Shown here: piece after piece, positions 44,908 to 57,341 of the stretch | Layout of the letters: each line of letters begins with the position of its first letter | Position numbering within the stretch: the stretch's first letter is position 1 | NCBI RefSeq assembly: GCF_002304225.1 | Contig: NZ_NSLB01000007.1 | Span: 1 to 64,000, forward strand | Source: Pseudomonas sp. HAR-UPW-AIA-41 | GTDB lineage: Bacteria; Pseudomonadota; Gammaproteobacteria; Pseudomonadales; Pseudomonadaceae | DNA: 64,000 nt | Direction of reading: 5' to 3' | Notes under the pieces: model-generated | Told to the model about the DNA's origin: nothing | The model's database searches: none | What the model saw: the letters and a program-made list of their open reading frames with translations, nothing else | Position numbers and translations under genes: made by a program

Positions 44908-46398
44908 GTGTCTGTGGAACTTTGGCAGCAGTGCATCGAGCTTTTGCGCGACGAACTGCCGGCCCAGCAATTCAACACCTGGATCCGTCCTTTGCAGGTA
45001 GAAGCCGCAGCGGATGAGTTGCGTGTCTTTGCGCCTAACCGCTTTGTGCTCGACTGGGTCAACGAGAAGTATCTGGGACGTCTGCTGGAGCTGCTTGCCG
45101 AGCGAGGTAACGGCAGCGTGCCGGCCTTGTCACTGCTGATCGGCAGCAAGCGTGCAGCTGCCCCGAAAGTGGCGGCTGTTGCGCCGGCCAATAATGAAGT
45201 GAACGCTACTGTGGCCCCCGCCTCGGCCAATGTGCAGCCCACTGTGACCGTGGTGCGGGGCGAGACGCCCGGGGCTGACGAGGCGGCGGCACGCGGCGAG
45301 GATCCGCTGCAGGCAGTTGCGCCCAAGCAGCCGGTGCGCAGCGAGCGTGAAGTTCAGGTGGAAGGCGCGCTCAAGCACACCAGCTACTTGAACCGTACCT
45401 TTACCTTTGAGAATTTCGTTGAGGGTAAATCCAACCAGCTGGCCCGCGCTGCGGCGTGGCAGGTGGCAGATAACCCCAAGCACGGTTACAACCCGCTGTT
45501 CCTTTATGGTGGTGTGGGTTTGGGTAAGACCCACCTGATGCATGCGGTGGGTAACCACCTGCTGAAGAAAAACCCGAATGCCAAGGTGGTCTACCTGCAT
45601 TCCGAGCGTTTTGTCGCCGACATGGTCAAGGCTCTTCAGCTCAACGCGATCAATGAGTTCAAGCGCTTCTACCGTTCGGTCGATGCGCTGCTGATCGACG
45701 ACATTCAATTCTTCGCCAAGAAAGAGCGCTCCCAGGAAGAGTTCTTCCATACCTTCAACGCCCTGCTTGAGGGTGGCCAGCAGGTGATCCTCACCAGCGA
45801 CCGCTATCCGAAGGAAATCGAAGGACTGGAGGAGCGCCTGAAGTCGCGTTTCGGTTGGGGCTTGACCGTAGCGGTCGAACCGCCCGAGCTGGAAACCCGC
45901 GTGGCGATCCTGATGAAGAAGGCCGACCAGGCCAAGGTTGATCTGCCCCATGACGCGGCTTTCTTCATCGCCCAGCGCATTCGATCCAACGTGCGTGAAC
46001 TGGAAGGTGCTCTCAAGCGGGTGATTGCTCACTCGCATTTCATGGGCCGGCCGATCACCATCGAACTGATTCGAGAGTCGCTCAAAGACCTGTTGGCGTT
46101 GCAGGATAAATTGGTCAGTATCGACAATATCCAGCGCACCACGGCTGAATACTACAAGATCAAGATTTCCGACCTGCTGTCCAAGCGTCGCTCGCGCTCG
46201 GTGGCACGTCCGCGTCAGGTGGCCATGGCCTTGTCCAAGGAGCTGACCAACCACAGCCTGCCGGAAATTGGTGATGCCTTTGGTGGACGTGACCACACCA
46301 CAGTGCTGCATGCCTGTCGTAAGATTGCCGAGCTGAGGGAATCTGACGCGGACATCTGCGAAGACTATAAGAATCTGCTGCGTACCCTGACTACCTGA
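44908..46398 (+). CDS. dnaA: Chromosomal replication initiator DnaA
   Basis: A 496-residue DnaA. Domain I begins [31 protein letters not shown]; a variable linker rich in Ala, Val and Pro spans about residues 90-155. The AAA+ core has [13 protein letters not shown] and LLIDDIQFF. The DNA-binding domain IV has the signature [11 protein letters not shown] near residue 465. The start is GTG 44908 with GGGGGA upstream; the longer open frame to 44818 runs through oriC and is not coding. First gene of dnaA-dnaN-recF-gyrB. Confidence 0.97.
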   Translation: MSVELWQQCIELLRDELPAQQFNTWIRPLQVEAAADELRVFAPNRFVLDWVNEKYLGRLLELLAERGNGSVPALSLLIGSKRAAAPKVAAVAPANNEVNATVAPASANVQPTVTVVRGETPGADEAAARGEDPLQAVAPKQPVRSEREVQVEGALKHTSYLNRTFTFENFVEGKSNQLARAAAWQVADNPKHGYNPLFLYGGVGLGKTHLMHAVGNHLLKKNPNAKVVYLHSERFVADMVKALQLNAINEFKRFYRSVDALLIDDIQFFAKKERSQEEFFHTFNALLEGGQQVILTSDRYPKEIEGLEERLKSRFGWGLTVAVEPPELETRVAILMKKADQAKVDLPHDAAFFIAQRIRSNVRELEGALKRVIAHSHFMGRPITIELIRESLKDLLALQDKLVSIDNIQRTTAEYYKIKISDLLSKRRSRSVARPRQVAMALSKELTNHSLPEIGDAFGGRDHTTVLHACRKIAELRESDADICEDYKNLLRTLTT

Positions 46399-46434
46399 TT
46401 CCAATACTTACGCCTTGAGGCAAGGGACTAGACC

Positions 46435-47538
46435 ATGCACTTCACCATTCAACGCGAGGCCCTGTTGAAACCCCTGCAACTGGTCGCGGGCGTCGTGGAA
46501 CGCCGGCAGACCCTGCCGGTGCTGTCTAATGTGCTGCTGGTGGTTGAAGGCCAGCAACTGTCGCTGACAGGTACCGACCTTGAAGTTGAGCTGGTGGGTA
46601 GGGTGACTCTTGAAGAGCCTGCCGAGGCTGGTGAGATCACCGTGCCGGCGCGCAAGCTGATGGATATCTGCAAGAGCCTGCCGAGTGATGCGTTGATCGA
46701 TATCCGCATCGACGATCAGAAGCTGCTGGTCAAAGCCGGTCGTAGCCGTTTTACCCTGTCGACGCTGCCGGCCAATGATTTCCCCACTGTCGAAGAAGGC
46801 CCGGGCTCGTTCACCCTGAACCTGCCCCAGGCCAAGGTGCGCCGACTGATCGAGCGCACCAGCTTTGCCATGGCTCAGCAGGATGTCCGCTACTACCTCA
46901 ATGGCATGTTACTTGAAGTCAGCACCGGCGTGCTGCGCGCAGTGGCTACCGACGGCCACCGTCTGGCCATGTGTTCCATGCAGGCCGAGATCGAACACGA
47001 AGGTCGTCATCAGGTCATCGTGCCGCGTAAAGGTATTCTTGAACTGGCGCGCCTGCTCACCGAACAGGAAGCCGAAGTGGCTATCGTCCTGGGTCAGCAC
47101 CACATCCGCGCTACCACCGGTGAGTTCACCTTCACCTCGAAGCTGGTCGACGGAAAGTTCCCGGATTACGAGCGTGTACTGCCGCGCGGTGGCGACAAGC
47201 TGGTCATTGGCGAGCGCCAGTCGCTGCGTGAAGCTTTCAGCCGTACGGCCATTCTCTCCAACGAGAAGTACCGCGGTATCCGTCTGACGCTGGCGGCTGG
47301 TCTGCTGAAAATCCAGGCTAACAACCCGGAGCAGGAAGAGGCTGAGGAAGAGGTGGTTGTCGACTACAACGGCGGCAATCTGGAAATCGGTTTCAATGTC
47401 AGCTATCTGCTGGATGTGCTGGGTGTGATGACGACCGATCAGGTTCGTCTGACCCTTTCCGACTCCAACAGCAGTGCACTGGTACAGGAAGCGGGCAACG
47501 ACGACTCCGCGTATGTCGTTATGCCGATGCGCCTCTGA
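46435..47538 (+). CDS. dnaN: DNA polymerase III beta clamp
   Basis: A 367-residue sliding clamp. It starts MHFTIQREALLKPLQLVAGVVERRQTLPVLSNVLL and ends with the conserved YVVMPMRL, which closes the hydrophobic partner-binding pocket. Three repeated clamp domains fit the length. It encircles DNA and tethers polymerase III. It starts 36 bases after dnaA. Confidence 0.98.
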   Translation: MHFTIQREALLKPLQLVAGVVERRQTLPVLSNVLLVVEGQQLSLTGTDLEVELVGRVTLEEPAEAGEITVPARKLMDICKSLPSDALIDIRIDDQKLLVKAGRSRFTLSTLPANDFPTVEEGPGSFTLNLPQAKVRRLIERTSFAMAQQDVRYYLNGMLLEVSTGVLRAVATDGHRLAMCSMQAEIEHEGRHQVIVPRKGILELARLLTEQEAEVAIVLGQHHIRATTGEFTFTSKLVDGKFPDYERVLPRGGDKLVIGERQSLREAFSRTAILSNEKYRGIRLTLAAGLLKIQANNPEQEEAEEEVVVDYNGGNLEIGFNVSYLLDVLGVMTTDQVRLTLSDSNSSALVQEAGNDDSAYVVMPMRL

Positions 47539-47548
47539 TCCCGACTGA

Positions 47549-51066
<3,518 letters not shown>

Positions 51067-51135
51067 GGATTGTGTCGACGGGCAGGTTAATTGGCATGAT
51101 TTAACGAGTTATTGTCATGACAATTTCTGTCACTA

Positions 51136-51159
51136 CCCCGGCCTAGCGCCGGGGTTTTT
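51136..51159 (+). terminator. Rho-independent terminator of gyrB
   Basis: CCCCGGC (51136-51142) pairs with GCCGGGG (51148-51154), followed by TTTTTC. Confidence 0.92.
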
Positions 51160-51536
51160 CTTTGTAGATCAGTCTTTTAGGCATAGCCGCACAACCACCC
51201 ACAGGCGAGCCGTGTAGTGAAGCTACAAGGATGAGGCGAAAAATCTCGTTTTGGCGTGGACGAATTCTGGGAGATTCGGCAGGACGGCAAGGGCGCTTCA
51301 ATTTATGCCAATCAAAAGGGCATCGCCCATCAGTGATGACTTGATGGGCAGTACGATGCGACACGCTTGCGGCTTCTTTAAAACGAACCGCATGCTGATG
51401 TGCCTGCCACCCTGCCACCCTGCCACCCTGCCACCCTGCCACCCTGCCACCCTGCTGTAGGTGGGCAAAGTTATTTGCCACTTCGGCCAAAGTTAAGCGG
51501 TTCTGCCAAAGTAATCTGCCAGTAGCTTGAAAGTAG
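51160..51536. other. Gene-free junction between gyrB and the defence island
   Basis: About 377 bases between the two terminators. An open frame on the minus strand (51143-51490) exists, but it begins inside the tandem repeat and ends in the gyrB terminator, so I do not call it a gene. Apart from the GCCACCCT repeat I see no promoter, tRNA or clear attachment site. This is where the island meets core sequence. Confidence 0.6.
51406..51453. repeat. Tandem repeat (GCCACCCT)x6
   Basis: Six exact 8-base units from 51406 to 51453, preceded and followed by partial units. It is a short-unit tandem repeat likely to vary in copy number by slippage. It lies outside genes. Confidence 0.95.
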
Positions 51537-51572
51537 AAGCCCCTGCTGACGTGAGTCCGCTGGGGCTTTTTG
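51537..51572. terminator. Terminator hairpin after the NERD-kinase gene
   Basis: AAGCCCC (51537-51543) pairs with GGGGCTT (51562-51568), with an inner GC/GC pairing. T-runs flank it on the plus side (TTTTT), with a weaker run on the minus side. It lies 17 bases past the stop of the minus-strand gene, so it may terminate it. Confidence 0.65.
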
Positions 51573-51588
51573 CTAAGTTTTGGAGCAG

Positions 51589-53826
51589 CTACTGACAGGC
51601 GTTCCAGTCGACCAAGAAGGCTTCAGTCAGGCGATGCTTAGTCTTGTGCTCCTCGACGATCCCGGCAGATTTCATTCTGCTGAAGGTCGCATTCATCGAG
51701 GCTTTGTTGGTTTTGTTTCCTGGTATGCGCCTAGTTCTTAAGGCATCGAGAACCCATTGGCTGCGAATGCGGGGACGTTGATCGTTCAGCATGTCTACAA
51801 CCATGAACGTCATGTACCCCTTGCTGATGCTCCACCTTTTTGCGAATGCCTCAGGTAAATCTTTAATTTGCTGGGTAGCGATTTCCAAACCAAACCATAC
51901 AACGTAATCGTCAGCATGGAATGCAGGGCCATCGTTCAGCAGTTTCGCTACTTTGGCTTTCAGTCCTTCATTAAGAGCAGGATGAGTAATTTGCTCAAGC
52001 GCTCGTTCAAGATCCCCCCCTGCTTGCTTCAATACGCCGGGTTGAAGGCCATCTAGCAATGAAGCCCAAAGCGCATACAAATCTGCAAAAGGAGACCAGC
52101 CATGCTCGATGACGCCTGGAAACTTATATCGAAGATCACCTACTCGACGATCCTCTGCTGGCAAGGAGCTCATGCCAACCAAGGTTGCCCTGATGCCATC
52201 CACTAGGATATTGAGGGGGGTTATGTTCCTGTGGGTGAACCCCAGCTTGTGTAGGTAGCCAAGGCCCGCGAGTAATTGCTCCAGCCAGTGCCGGAACTCG
52301 TCGGCACTTATAGACGCTTGGTCAAAGAGCGTCTCACCACTCGCCCATGCTCGACTGATGAAATAAGCATCGGTACTGGGAATTCGAGCAAGATCGAAAA
52401 CCCGCTCCAGTGCAGGATGATAAATCTGAGCGAGCTGATGATATTGATCAGCCACCAACTCCCAAACTTCATCTGCATCGTCGTAGATCTGAACCGCGCA
52501 ATCGAAGCGTCCAGCTACGTGACGAGACCGCCAGATGCTTGAAAAAGCATCTTCATCGACCTGTTCGACCAATTCATAACGATTGTCGAGAATTGCGCCT
52601 GGTTCAGCCGCAAAAGGAGCGTCTGACGAGGCCAGTGCAGTTGAGGCGCTCTCGTTCATAAGGTTCGCTATCAACTGTGATAGGCACTCTGAGGCCTCCT
52701 GCCCTTCTGCTTCGCTGCTTTCTGAGATTGCTAATCGAAGAGTTTCGATCAAGGGTTTAAACAGTGAGGTGATGAGGTCGATGTCTTCGCCAGCACTATG
52801 GTTGTTTAGTACATCAATGAAGCAAACCTCACCCGCGTCGGTGAGATAGATCGAGTTTGCGGAAACCCTACCCAGTGTGGCGCCACGGCGATGGATGCCC
52901 TGGATCGCTGTTAGGGCTGAAATCAGCGTCGACCTGGCTGACTCCTTGGAATACTCCGAGAGATCAACCAGCGAAAGTGGTTTTCCCTTGGGCATGCTGA
53001 TTGGCAAAACCATCAGCTCACCGTCATCAATCAGCGGTGCGCTATAGGTCACACCGGTTAACCCAGCTAGCTCTTGCAGTAGCCGAAACTCCTCACGCAA
53101 TTGCGTTTTCAGCTGTTCGCGCCGCTCCTGGCTTGTGCAATTGGGGCGGTTAACGATTTTCAGCATCCACTTGGAGTTCCAGTTCTCCAGGCGATACTCA
53201 GCCATCCATAGCTCAAGGCCATTTTGATCCAGCAGGCACTGTGTTTTTTGGTACTGCTGGAATCTATTGTTTTCAGCTATCTGCTGACGCAATTGCCCAA
53301 GAGTGGCGAGGACAAGTTCACGCTGAGCATCGATCAGCTCGTAGGCTTTGGTGGCTGTCAGCCCCTCAGCGCTGGTCAACGCCTTGGTGATGGTGTCTGG
53401 AGTCCACACCTGTAACGAGGGCTCATCCTTAATGAGCGAGATGCTATGACCTTTATCACCGGTCACCAGCACCACTCCCTGACACCATGGCGCGTACAAA
53501 CCAATTCCAGCTCGGTTACGGATACGGCCTGCAAGTACACGAGAGTTCTGATTGGCCTTGCGCAACGCGTTCTCTACAGGGTGACCATCCAGTAGCCAAA
53601 CGTCCTTACCCGCCTCTAGCGTCCCGTTGTAGCCCTTTACGTCGATCAAATATACGCCCCAGTCACCAACAACGACCGCATCAATTTCCATTGCCTGACC
53701 GGTTTCTGTCAGCAGCTCGATGTTGGTCAGCAGCCAATAGTGATCAGGGAGAGAGTTTTTCAGCAGAGAAAATGCCCACTCTTCTGCGACGTTGACTGCT
53801 TTGGCGAAGGGGACGTGCTTTGCCAT
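51589..53826 (-). CDS. NERD nuclease-like protein with two degenerate kinase domains
   Basis: A 745-residue multidomain protein. Residues 10-150 are a NERD (nuclease-related) domain: E47-I-D49 and the core I-D62-V-K64-G match its acidic/Lys residues. Residues ~200-345 look like a protein kinase fold with a Lys in MLKIV (K223), but the catalytic loop reads LGRVSANSIYL, with no HRD Asp. Residues ~410-600 form a second kinase-like domain. Its Lys position is Gln446 (AVQI), HRD is H532-R-N534 with N539 kept, and DFG is missing (LVGMS). The tail (650-745) looks like a winged helix. Both kinases may be inactive. NERD-kinase proteins such as PglW occur in BREX type 2, but no other pgl gene is visible. 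It is divergent from the small gene at 53897. Confidence 0.85.
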   Translation of the reverse strand: MAKHVPFAKAVNVAEEWAFSLLKNSLPDHYWLLTNIELLTETGQAMEIDAVVVGDWGVYLIDVKGYNGTLEAGKDVWLLDGHPVENALRKANQNSRVLAGRIRNRAGIGLYAPWCQGVVLVTGDKGHSISLIKDEPSLQVWTPDTITKALTSAEGLTATKAYELIDAQRELVLATLGQLRQQIAENNRFQQYQKTQCLLDQNGLELWMAEYRLENWNSKWMLKIVNRPNCTSQERREQLKTQLREEFRLLQELAGLTGVTYSAPLIDDGELMVLPISMPKGKPLSLVDLSEYSKESARSTLISALTAIQGIHRRGATLGRVSANSIYLTDAGEVCFIDVLNNHSAGEDIDLITSLFKPLIETLRLAISESSEAEGQEASECLSQLIANLMNESASTALASSDAPFAAEPGAILDNRYELVEQVDEDAFSSIWRSRHVAGRFDCAVQIYDDADEVWELVADQYHQLAQIYHPALERVFDLARIPSTDAYFISRAWASGETLFDQASISADEFRHWLEQLLAGLGYLHKLGFTHRNITPLNILVDGIRATLVGMSSLPAEDRRVGDLRYKFPGVIEHGWSPFADLYALWASLLDGLQPGVLKQAGGDLERALEQITHPALNEGLKAKVAKLLNDGPAFHADDYVVWFGLEIATQQIKDLPEAFAKRWSISKGYMTFMVVDMLNDQRPRIRSQWVLDALRTRRIPGNKTNKASMNATFSRMKSAGIVEEHKTKHRLTEAFLVDWNACQ

Positions 53827-53896
53827 GACTTACTCCTTGTCCTGACTACCAAAACCATCCGGTAAAATGGAAGGTGAGTTTTAAGAGAGAGACACC

Positions 53897-54199
53897 GTGA
53901 AACTGCTGAGCACCTATGACGATCATGACGATGCCAAGGAAGCCGCTGAAAAGCTGGTTGGCGAGAAACGCCTGGCCAGTGAGCGAGATTCCACCGTGGT
54001 GATTTACAACTTGTTCGGAATACCCAGCTGGGGGAATTTTCACCGGCTGGGGATGTACAACCTGGTCGAGTTGAAGGGGCTGCTGGATCGGAAAACATCC
54101 TGGCAGCCTGAAGATGCCGTGCGCCACCAAGAGATCCTGGCCACGCTGAGTACAGTGGCCAAGAACTACTCCCTGGAGATTCCTTCTCATTGGTTGTGA
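53897..54199 (+). CDS. Small acidic/basic protein of unknown function inside the island
   Basis: A 100-residue protein starting at GTG 53897 with GAGAGA-type sequence upstream. It begins MKLLSTYDDHDDAKEAAEKL and contains DSTVVIYNLFGIPSWGNFHRLG. The first half hints at the DUF2007-like signal-transducing fold (short strand, then a helix with Glu/Ala), but I cannot assign it. It is the only plus-strand gene in the island, head-to-head with the NERD-kinase gene (70 bases apart) and tail-to-tail with the helicase-nuclease (4 bases). It could be a regulator, an immunity partner or a passenger. Confidence 0.6.
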   Translation: MKLLSTYDDHDDAKEAAEKLVGEKRLASERDSTVVIYNLFGIPSWGNFHRLGMYNLVELKGLLDRKTSWQPEDAVRHQEILATLSTVAKNYSLEIPSHWL

Positions 54200-54203
54200 G
54201 AGG

Positions 54204-57200
54204 TTAAGCCGCGTTTCCTTGAAGCTTTTCCAAACTCAACTGATTGAGTTCTACACCTAGTTTGGACGGATCCTGAACCACCAGGTAATGCCATAGCCCG
54301 TGCTCGCCGCTGCGGTTTACCGCGTCAACCCAGCGCTGAGCTGCTTTGGCCTTGAGATCCGCGTCGTCGTTATACTGACCCTTGATCTCGATAATGACCT
54401 TCAGCCCGATATCCAACTCTGCAATGAAATCAGGCACATAACTGTGCTTGATATTCTGTTTGCGGTAGCTGATGGCAAAGCCTAAACGGTCGTTCTTTAC
54501 CCACTTCAATACGCCAGGATGGATATCGAGCAAGAAGCCTGCGCTCTGCTCCCACTTACTCGTGTCCGCCACCATCAGGTTCAGGTGGCACTTAGTGACT
54601 GCGCGTATAGGTTTGGTCGTATGAAAGTCCACGTATAGCGTGCTTCCGAGACCAGCAGAACCCTGTGGAATGACCGGCAAGAACCCGTGCTTTTCCTCGG
54701 TACCACTCTGCAACGCGTTGTACAGGCTGCCGATTACCGACTGGGTATAGTTACCGCTGGCCAATACATCACAGGCGCAAGAGTCGCCCTTCAGCACGAG
54801 TTTTTCTCGTAGGAACCGTGCACAGGCATTCAGTACCTTTGGAAACAAGGTTCCTATTGGCACGCTGTCGCCACGTTCGGTGCGCCACTGCTTACAGATT
54901 TCTTTAGCCAGAATGAAGGCGACTTGCTGATCGCGGAACAGCGCGCGCCATTCAGCCAGTGTCACGGAAGACTTCTTACCAGCGCCAAAAGCCGTCAGGT
55001 GTCCATCCGGCGCCACCATCTGCCCAACCTGAACGGTTGTCGGCAGTGTCATCGGGTCGATGGTGACCTGAGCTACCTGAGTCCAATCGACCACGACGTC
55101 GAACTGGTTGACCTCTTGGTAACCCATGACGATGGGGAAATCGATGCGGTACTGCTCGCGCTCTGGCATTGAGAAAATATGGTGTTGCTCTCGTTGTACA
55201 GGAGCAGGGCCAACAGACCGTGTTTTGAAGGGAACGAGCTCGAATGGAACACCAAATACCTTGGCCGTTTCCTCTGTGAAGAGCCCTGTCTCCTCATCAA
55301 CAACGTAGCTCGCACGCCGTAATGCCCGCCCTACGACCTGCTCGCAGAGCAGCTGTGAGCCAAACGGACGTAATCCAACGATGTGGGTCACAGTGTTGGC
55401 ATCCCAGCCCTCCGCCAGCATGGCTACGGATACGATGCAGCGAATGTCTCGACCAGGCGGAATGCGCTCGTCGATCCATTGCAAGTCTTGAGTATCGTCC
55501 TCTTGCTCATCGTCATCGTTGTTGAGCTTGTCATTGTGCTTGCGCACCAGCTCTGACCACTCTTCAGGCACTTTATCGCCCGGCCATTTGGCTTTACCGA
55601 TAGTGTCGAGGATAAAACGCATACGCCTTACCTCATCGCTACCACTACCAGCCTCCATCTCCTCCGCGATTTTGGAGTCGACTCGCACTGTGACCTCACG
55701 ACCCGGCTCATTGCGGAACCACTCAGGTGCTTCGCCATAGCCGCCTTCGTTATCGGCTAGCCAACCATGGACTTCCTTCGCCACCTTGGTATCACGGCAA
55801 ACCACGATGAAAACGGGAGGAATGGGATAACGTTGCTTCTCTTTATGGAGTAGCTCCCATTCTTGGAACTTCTTGTGCCAGTCAGTGGCAAGCAAGGTAA
55901 TCGGTGTGCTGGCGTAGTTCATGACCAGCTGAGGAGTGAGCTTCTTGCCGTGACCGTCCTCTTCAGCTTTGGCCTCCACCCAGCGCCAGACGTTGAAATA
56001 GGCAGCCTCTTCAGTGCCACCCACGTCCGCCGTCGGCAGTTCCGGAATCTTCACCAGGCCGGACTCAATAGCGTCGAGCAAACCGAAGTCGGAAACGATC
56101 CAGGGGAAAGGCTTTCCGACCTCATTGCCAGATCCCTGGATATAGAACGGCGTGGCGGAGAGGTCGATGCAGAGGTTGATGCCGTTCTTACGGCCATTGG
56201 CCAGCTTGTTGATACGGTCGAGGCCTTCGATCCAGATGGTCGCTTCTTTGGCGTTTTTCTTGGCAGTGTCTTTGTCATCTTCGAGTGAGGCTTCACTCTC
56301 GTCATCAATGTTATCGCCACGACGATAGGCATGATGTGCTTCGTCATTGAACACCAACCAATGTGGGCTACGACCGCGACCTGTGCCCAACTCCTGGCGT
56401 ATGCGCTTGAACCAGGCAGCGTCTGACTCAAAGTATTTAACTTCGACTTTGCCTTTGTCCTTACCCGACTGTTTGGTGATCTCAACCGCTTCACCAGTCT
56501 TCACCACCTTGGCCGAGTCACCATTGACGGTGTTGCTCTCCAGCTTGGCGAGTTTGTGCCAGTTAGCGATCATCACCTCGCCTCGGCGCAGCTCTTCCAT
56601 TCGTTGTACGGGCACTAACTGGCGGGTGCGGTAGAGCGATAAATCGCCCAACAGCGGGTCAAGCTCCTTGAGGCGTTCACGGATGGTGACGTTGGGGCAA
56701 ACGATCAGCACCGTATCGGAGAAGCGATCATCGGTCGGTGCTGCCACTCGGTTGAGAATCGACCAGGCAGCCAGCATCCCCATCACAGTGGTCTTACCGG
56801 AGCCGGTTGCCATCTTGTTGGCGTAACGGGTAAAGGCGCGCAGGCCTTTCGCTTTTCCCTCTGGGCCAGGCTCGTCTTTGGGAATGCCTAGGAGGCCTTT
56901 CTTGTAGACCTCTGCGGCCTCCACCAGAAAAATGACAGTTTCTGCTGCTTCTATCTGGGCAAAGAACAGACGTTGACCTCGATCCTCAGACCGCCAAAGC
57001 TCGATCAGCTCTTTGCTGATCCGAGAGGCACCGTCATAAGGTGTGCCCGTCAACTTACCCGCTCGCCATTCATTAAGGCGCTGACGGATAAGGTTGACCT
57101 GTCCTAGCTCTTCCTGGGAGCCAACATCAGTTTCACCGAGCAGTTCGGCCTGCCGCTTGTTCTTGCGACCAGTACCGGCACCTTCTGGCACCCGGTAAAA

Positions 57201-57341
57201 GTAGTAAGCCGGGCGGCGGCCCTCTGCCTTGACCGGTGACTTACCGACTGCCACTTGCCAGTGATGAGTTGGCTCCGCATAAGGTGAGTTGATAATGGGT
57301 TCCGGTACTTCGCTGACCGGTACGGCGGTACGTCCGGTCAT
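54204..57341 (-). CDS. Type III-like restriction helicase-nuclease (Res-type)
   Basis: A 1045-residue SF2 helicase with a C-terminal nuclease domain. Walker A TGSGKT is at 179-184, DEAH at 333-336 (VFNDEAHHAY), SATP at 395-398, and motifs V-VI run VSVAMLAEGWD to QVVGRALRR near residue 695. The C-terminal PD-(D/E)xK core is D971 (PDF), E985 and K987 (EIKG). It resembles the Res subunits of type III systems and the BPTD_3080-type restriction group. Its start overlaps the methyltransferase stop by one base (TAATG), so the two are translated together. Confidence 0.88.
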   Translation of the reverse strand: MTGRTAVPVSEVPEPIINSPYAEPTHHWQVAVGKSPVKAEGRRPAYYFYRVPEGAGTGRKNKRQAELLGETDVGSQEELGQVNLIRQRLNEWRAGKLTGTPYDGASRISKELIELWRSEDRGQRLFFAQIEAAETVIFLVEAAEVYKKGLLGIPKDEPGPEGKAKGLRAFTRYANKMATGSGKTTVMGMLAAWSILNRVAAPTDDRFSDTVLIVCPNVTIRERLKELDPLLGDLSLYRTRQLVPVQRMEELRRGEVMIANWHKLAKLESNTVNGDSAKVVKTGEAVEITKQSGKDKGKVEVKYFESDAAWFKRIRQELGTGRGRSPHWLVFNDEAHHAYRRGDNIDDESEASLEDDKDTAKKNAKEATIWIEGLDRINKLANGRKNGINLCIDLSATPFYIQGSGNEVGKPFPWIVSDFGLLDAIESGLVKIPELPTADVGGTEEAAYFNVWRWVEAKAEEDGHGKKLTPQLVMNYASTPITLLATDWHKKFQEWELLHKEKQRYPIPPVFIVVCRDTKVAKEVHGWLADNEGGYGEAPEWFRNEPGREVTVRVDSKIAEEMEAGSGSDEVRRMRFILDTIGKAKWPGDKVPEEWSELVRKHNDKLNNDDDEQEDDTQDLQWIDERIPPGRDIRCIVSVAMLAEGWDANTVTHIVGLRPFGSQLLCEQVVGRALRRASYVVDEETGLFTEETAKVFGVPFELVPFKTRSVGPAPVQREQHHIFSMPEREQYRIDFPIVMGYQEVNQFDVVVDWTQVAQVTIDPMTLPTTVQVGQMVAPDGHLTAFGAGKKSSVTLAEWRALFRDQQVAFILAKEICKQWRTERGDSVPIGTLFPKVLNACARFLREKLVLKGDSCACDVLASGNYTQSVIGSLYNALQSGTEEKHGFLPVIPQGSAGLGSTLYVDFHTTKPIRAVTKCHLNLMVADTSKWEQSAGFLLDIHPGVLKWVKNDRLGFAISYRKQNIKHSYVPDFIAELDIGLKVIIEIKGQYNDDADLKAKAAQRWVDAVNRSGEHGLWHYLVVQDPSKLGVELNQLSLEKLQGNAA

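Noticed and set aside
51406..51453. CRISPR-like array
   Set aside because: The repeats are 8 bases and directly adjacent, with no spacers.
51143..51490. A 115-codon open frame on the minus strand after gyrB
   Set aside because: It passes through the tandem repeat (giving VAGWQGGR repeats) and ends in the gyrB terminator; most likely not a gene.
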